Source of the DNA: Candidatus Woesearchaeota archaeon
GTDB taxonomy: Archaea; Nanobdellota; Nanobdellia; Woesearchaeales; GW2011-AR4
Assembly: GCA_016784195.1 (NCBI GenBank)
Contig: JADHVE010000015.1
Coordinates: 1-24,030 of the forward strand
DNA: 24,030 nucleotides
Reading direction: 5' to 3'
Position 1 is the stretch's first letter; every line of letters starts with the position of its first letter. The notes below the pieces were generated by a model. That model was given only the letters and a program-made list of their open reading frames with translations. It was not told the origin of the DNA and did not search any database. Of this stretch, positions 22,561 through 24,030 are shown piece after piece. A program made the translations under genes and the position numbers.

Positions 22561-22726
22561 ACCTCCTAAAATCTATTTTCCCGGTTTTGTTCTATTCAAA
22601 AATCTTTCAGATTTTTTCTAGTTCATAAATCACTTCTCAATTTATGAACCAACTTAATTCTTTTGTTTACTAAACTAAAACCAATAAGAGAACGCAATCT
22701 TTTGTTTAAGTTAAATTTTAGGAGGT
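22561..22726. repeat. Segment bounded by 12-bp inverted repeats with two internal hairpins
   Basis: ACCTCCTAAAAT (22561-22572) and ATTTTAGGAGGT (22715-22726) are exact inverted copies that carry the SDs of two divergent ORFs. Inside are AAAAATCT-TTC-AGATTTTT (22598-22616), which resembles a terminator, and a perfect 10-bp repeat GTTCATAAAT/ATTTATGAAC with a 9-nt loop (22621-22649). A tyrosine recombinase gene is 170 bp away. Confidence 0.6.
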
Positions 22727-22733
22727 ATATAAA

Positions 22734-22889
22734 ATGAATAAACTAAAAATCTATCAAATATTAAATCAGATAGAAGATGAAATACATTCTGTTATTGAAA
22801 ATAGGTATAATAGAAACAAGAAATTTCAACATATAATGGTTGCAAAATCAGTTGAAGCAGCCGTCTGCTGTATTAGCAGGGATTGTTAA
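22734..22889 (+). CDS. Small SD-led protein of 51 residues, function unknown
   Basis: ATG 22734 follows a perfect GGAGGT (22721-22726) by seven bases. The product is MNKLKIYQILNQIEDEIHSV, IENRYNRNKKFQHIMVAKSV, EAAVCCISRDC: helical and charged, with three cysteines near the end. It converges with the recombinase gene, stops only eight bases apart, which supports a real gene. The family is not recognised. It might be a DNA-binding accessory protein of an element, but nothing in the sequence shows that. Confidence 0.55.
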   Translation: MNKLKIYQILNQIEDEIHSVIENRYNRNKKFQHIMVAKSVEAAVCCISRDC

Positions 22890-22897
22890 TCCTATAC

Positions 22898-23758
22898 TCA
22901 ATTTTTCATGATTTTATCCAATGGACTTTCAACATTATCCATAAAACTTGCAGAAGTATTCAAATAACCAAGTGTTGTGTTGATATTTTTATGACCTAAT
23001 AATTTCTGCACTATATTGATTGGAACTTTGTCTTCAATAAGATGTGTTGCAAAACTGCTTCTTAATGCATGGCAAAACACTCTTTGTTTTATTCCAGCAT
23101 TTTTTGCTGCTTTTTTAACAATTACCTGGGCAGACCTCACAGAAAGATGGCCTTGATGATCCTTAAACAGATAAGGATTATTATCATTTCTTTTTTCAAT
23201 GTATCTTTTGATTAGATTTACGGCAAATTCAGACAGTTTAAAAAACCGGTCTTTATTTCCTTTCCCTTTCCTTATGATGCCGCTTTTATTTTCTAATGAA
23301 ATGTGGTCAATCTTTAATGATAAACATTCGCTAACACGCAAACCAGCAGAGTAAAGGACTGTAATCAACAGCTTATGCTTCTGATTAGATGTAACTTCAA
23401 TCATTTGTTTTATCTCTTTTCTTGAGATTACTACCGGTAAACTTTTGCCCAATTTAGCTCTTTTTAGATCTAATTTAAACCTTTTTTTAAGCACTTCTTC
23501 ATAGTAGAATTTGATAGAACTCAGGATTAGATTGAAAGTAGCTGGTTTAACCTCTTTATTTATTGCCAAATAACTCAAATACTTCTTTATGTCTTCCTTA
23601 CTAACATCTTTTGGACTTTTATCGACAAATTCAAGAAATTTGTTATTATGATAAAAATAAGAGTCTATAGTTCTTTTAGAATAATTTCTCAACCTAAGGT
23701 CAGCAATAAGGTTCTTCAATACAGGAGCGTATTTCCCTTTCACCATCCCCTTAATCAT
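22898..23758 (-). CDS. xerA: XerA-like tyrosine recombinase
   Basis: The 286-residue recombinase has the length of archaeal XerA. The N-terminal SAM-like core-binding domain (about 10-95) has LRLRNYSKRTIDSYFYHNNKF. The catalytic domain carries Arg141 in SAGLRVSE, a Lys in the GKGNKDR beta-hairpin, HALR (His230, Arg233), LLGH (His256) and the nucleophile Tyr265 in TLGYLN, all intact. XerA resolves chromosome dimers at dif; integrases of mobile elements look alike, so chromosomal or element origin cannot be decided. ATG 23758 is preferred; ATG 23746 is possible. TTAAATAGTA (23787-23796) may be its TATA box. Confidence 0.9.
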   Translation of the reverse strand: MIKGMVKGKYAPVLKNLIADLRLRNYSKRTIDSYFYHNNKFLEFVDKSPKDVSKEDIKKYLSYLAINKEVKPATFNLILSSIKFYYEEVLKKRFKLDLKRAKLGKSLPVVISRKEIKQMIEVTSNQKHKLLITVLYSAGLRVSECLSLKIDHISLENKSGIIRKGKGNKDRFFKLSEFAVNLIKRYIEKRNDNNPYLFKDHQGHLSVRSAQVIVKKAAKNAGIKQRVFCHALRSSFATHLIEDKVPINIVQKLLGHKNINTTLGYLNTSASFMDNVESPLDKIMKN

Positions 23759-23788
23759 AAAATCCCCTACGCAATGTATGTCAATCTA

Positions 23789-23908
23789 CTATTTAATGCT
23801 TTTGATTAAACGAACATACCTAAAACCCAAGAATTTAAGCACCTCAGCCCCTCTTGTATAACATCTATCATCCACAAATGCGTTTAATAGTTGAAGCCGT
23901 CCCACAAT
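23789..23908 (-). pseudogene. C-terminal ORF remnant upstream of xerA
   Basis: A frame open for 39 codons ends at TAG 23789: ...LLNAFVDDRCYTRGAEVLKF, then LGFRYVRLIKSIK. It has protein-like composition but no convincing start (GTG or ATT only), so it may be the tail of a gene cut by the neighbouring insertion sequence. Its upstream end runs into TTGTGGGACGGCTTC (about 23894-23908), which could be an IS end. Unrecognised. Confidence 0.25.
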
Positions 23909-23943
23909 CTAAAAAACTCATAAATTTTAAAAAGAAAAAATAC

Positions 23944-24030
23944 TTAGCAGCCCTGAGATGCTTTCAACCTCCAAATCTTCTGGAGGTTGTGTGCTATGCA
24001 AGCCAAATTAAACTCGATTTTCACTTTATC
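23944..24030 (-). mobile_element. C-terminus of an IS transposase gene, partial
   Basis: The minus strand reads from the window edge DKVKIEFNLACIAHNLQKIW then RLKASQGC and TAA (23944). The segment (K)xEFNLxCIAHNLxKIW is the typical last helix of DDE transposases of the IS1182/IS5-like (DDE_Tnp_1) type. The gene continues beyond the window. A 9-bp inverted repeat (CAACCTCCA/TGGAGGTTG, 23965-23989) falls inside the coding sequence, so it need not be an RNA element. The IS terminal repeat cannot be defined without the other end. Confidence 0.7.

Noticed and set aside
23945..23996. Structured RNA on the minus strand with a 9-bp stem followed by a T-run
   Set aside because: The same bases encode the typical C-terminus of a DDE transposase in frame up to a stop, which explains them better.
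1..24030. CRISPR array, cas genes, toxin-antitoxin pair, prophage or replication origin
   Set aside because: No regularly spaced direct repeats and no recognisable cas, TA, phage structural or Orc1/Cdc6 genes were seen; the only mobile signals are at the right end.

Overview
The window is chromosomal DNA of an AT-rich archaeon. It carries archaeal information-processing genes: ribosomal proteins S19e, L39e and L31e, a PDCD5-family protein, Cbf5, Alba, the exosome (Rrp4-Rrp41-Rrp42), SBDS, proteasome alpha, RNase P Pop5, an Lhr helicase and archaeal-type ArgRS. FtsZ, small genes, short spacers and a DUF5652-like gene fit a DPANN lineage (Woesearchaeota/Pacearchaeota-like); that placement is inference. 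TGA ends several intact genes here (HemK-like methyltransferase, rrp4, rrp41, xerA), so the standard code applies.

Layout. 1-1320: a COG2112-like kinase (cut by the window edge) translationally coupled to a HemK2-like methyltransferase, then a degenerate tRNA-like sequence. 1380-5913, minus strand: alba, a ureohydrolase, a CorC/HlyC-type CBS membrane protein and argS. 5914-6240: a decayed reading frame. 6338-9280: a GpgS-like glycosyltransferase (plus), a small lipoprotein, ribB and a 56-residue two-helix membrane protein. 9334-11949: an Lhr-type helicase. 11950-12491: noncoding, with a palindrome at the lhr promoter, a candidate structured RNA and one copy of a 90-bp repeat. 12492-15429, plus strand: rps19e, pdcd5, rpl39e, rpl31e and cbf5. 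15466-17628: a DUF5652-like gene broken by TGA, ftsZ, a 39-codon Cys-containing ORF and a coiled-coil protein. 17654-22377, minus strand: the pop5-psmA-SBDS-rrp4-rrp41-rrp42 cluster with a DUF357 gene. 22378-24030: an accessory-looking end with a small SD-led ORF, inverted repeats, a XerA-like tyrosine recombinase, an ORF remnant and the C-terminus of an IS transposase.

Two promoter classes are visible. Alba, the ureohydrolase, the glycosyltransferase, the lipoprotein, ribB, ftsZ, pop5 and the RNA candidate have ordinary archaeal TATA boxes (TTTATAWATA-like). Seven others (methyltransferase, corC-like, rps19e, rpl31e, the coiled-coil gene, rrp4, psmA) share a 16-nt block close to CTCAAATAATTGTTAT, then 15-16 nt, then ATG or ATA followed by an A-rich tract. 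In three of them the spacer holds a perfect AGTG-N6-CACT-type dyad. This looks like a common regulatory module for growth genes. A 90-bp repeat, 87/90 identical and in inverted orientation, lies upstream of two of these seven promoters (corC-like and rps19e). These shared noncoding elements are the least explained signals in the window.
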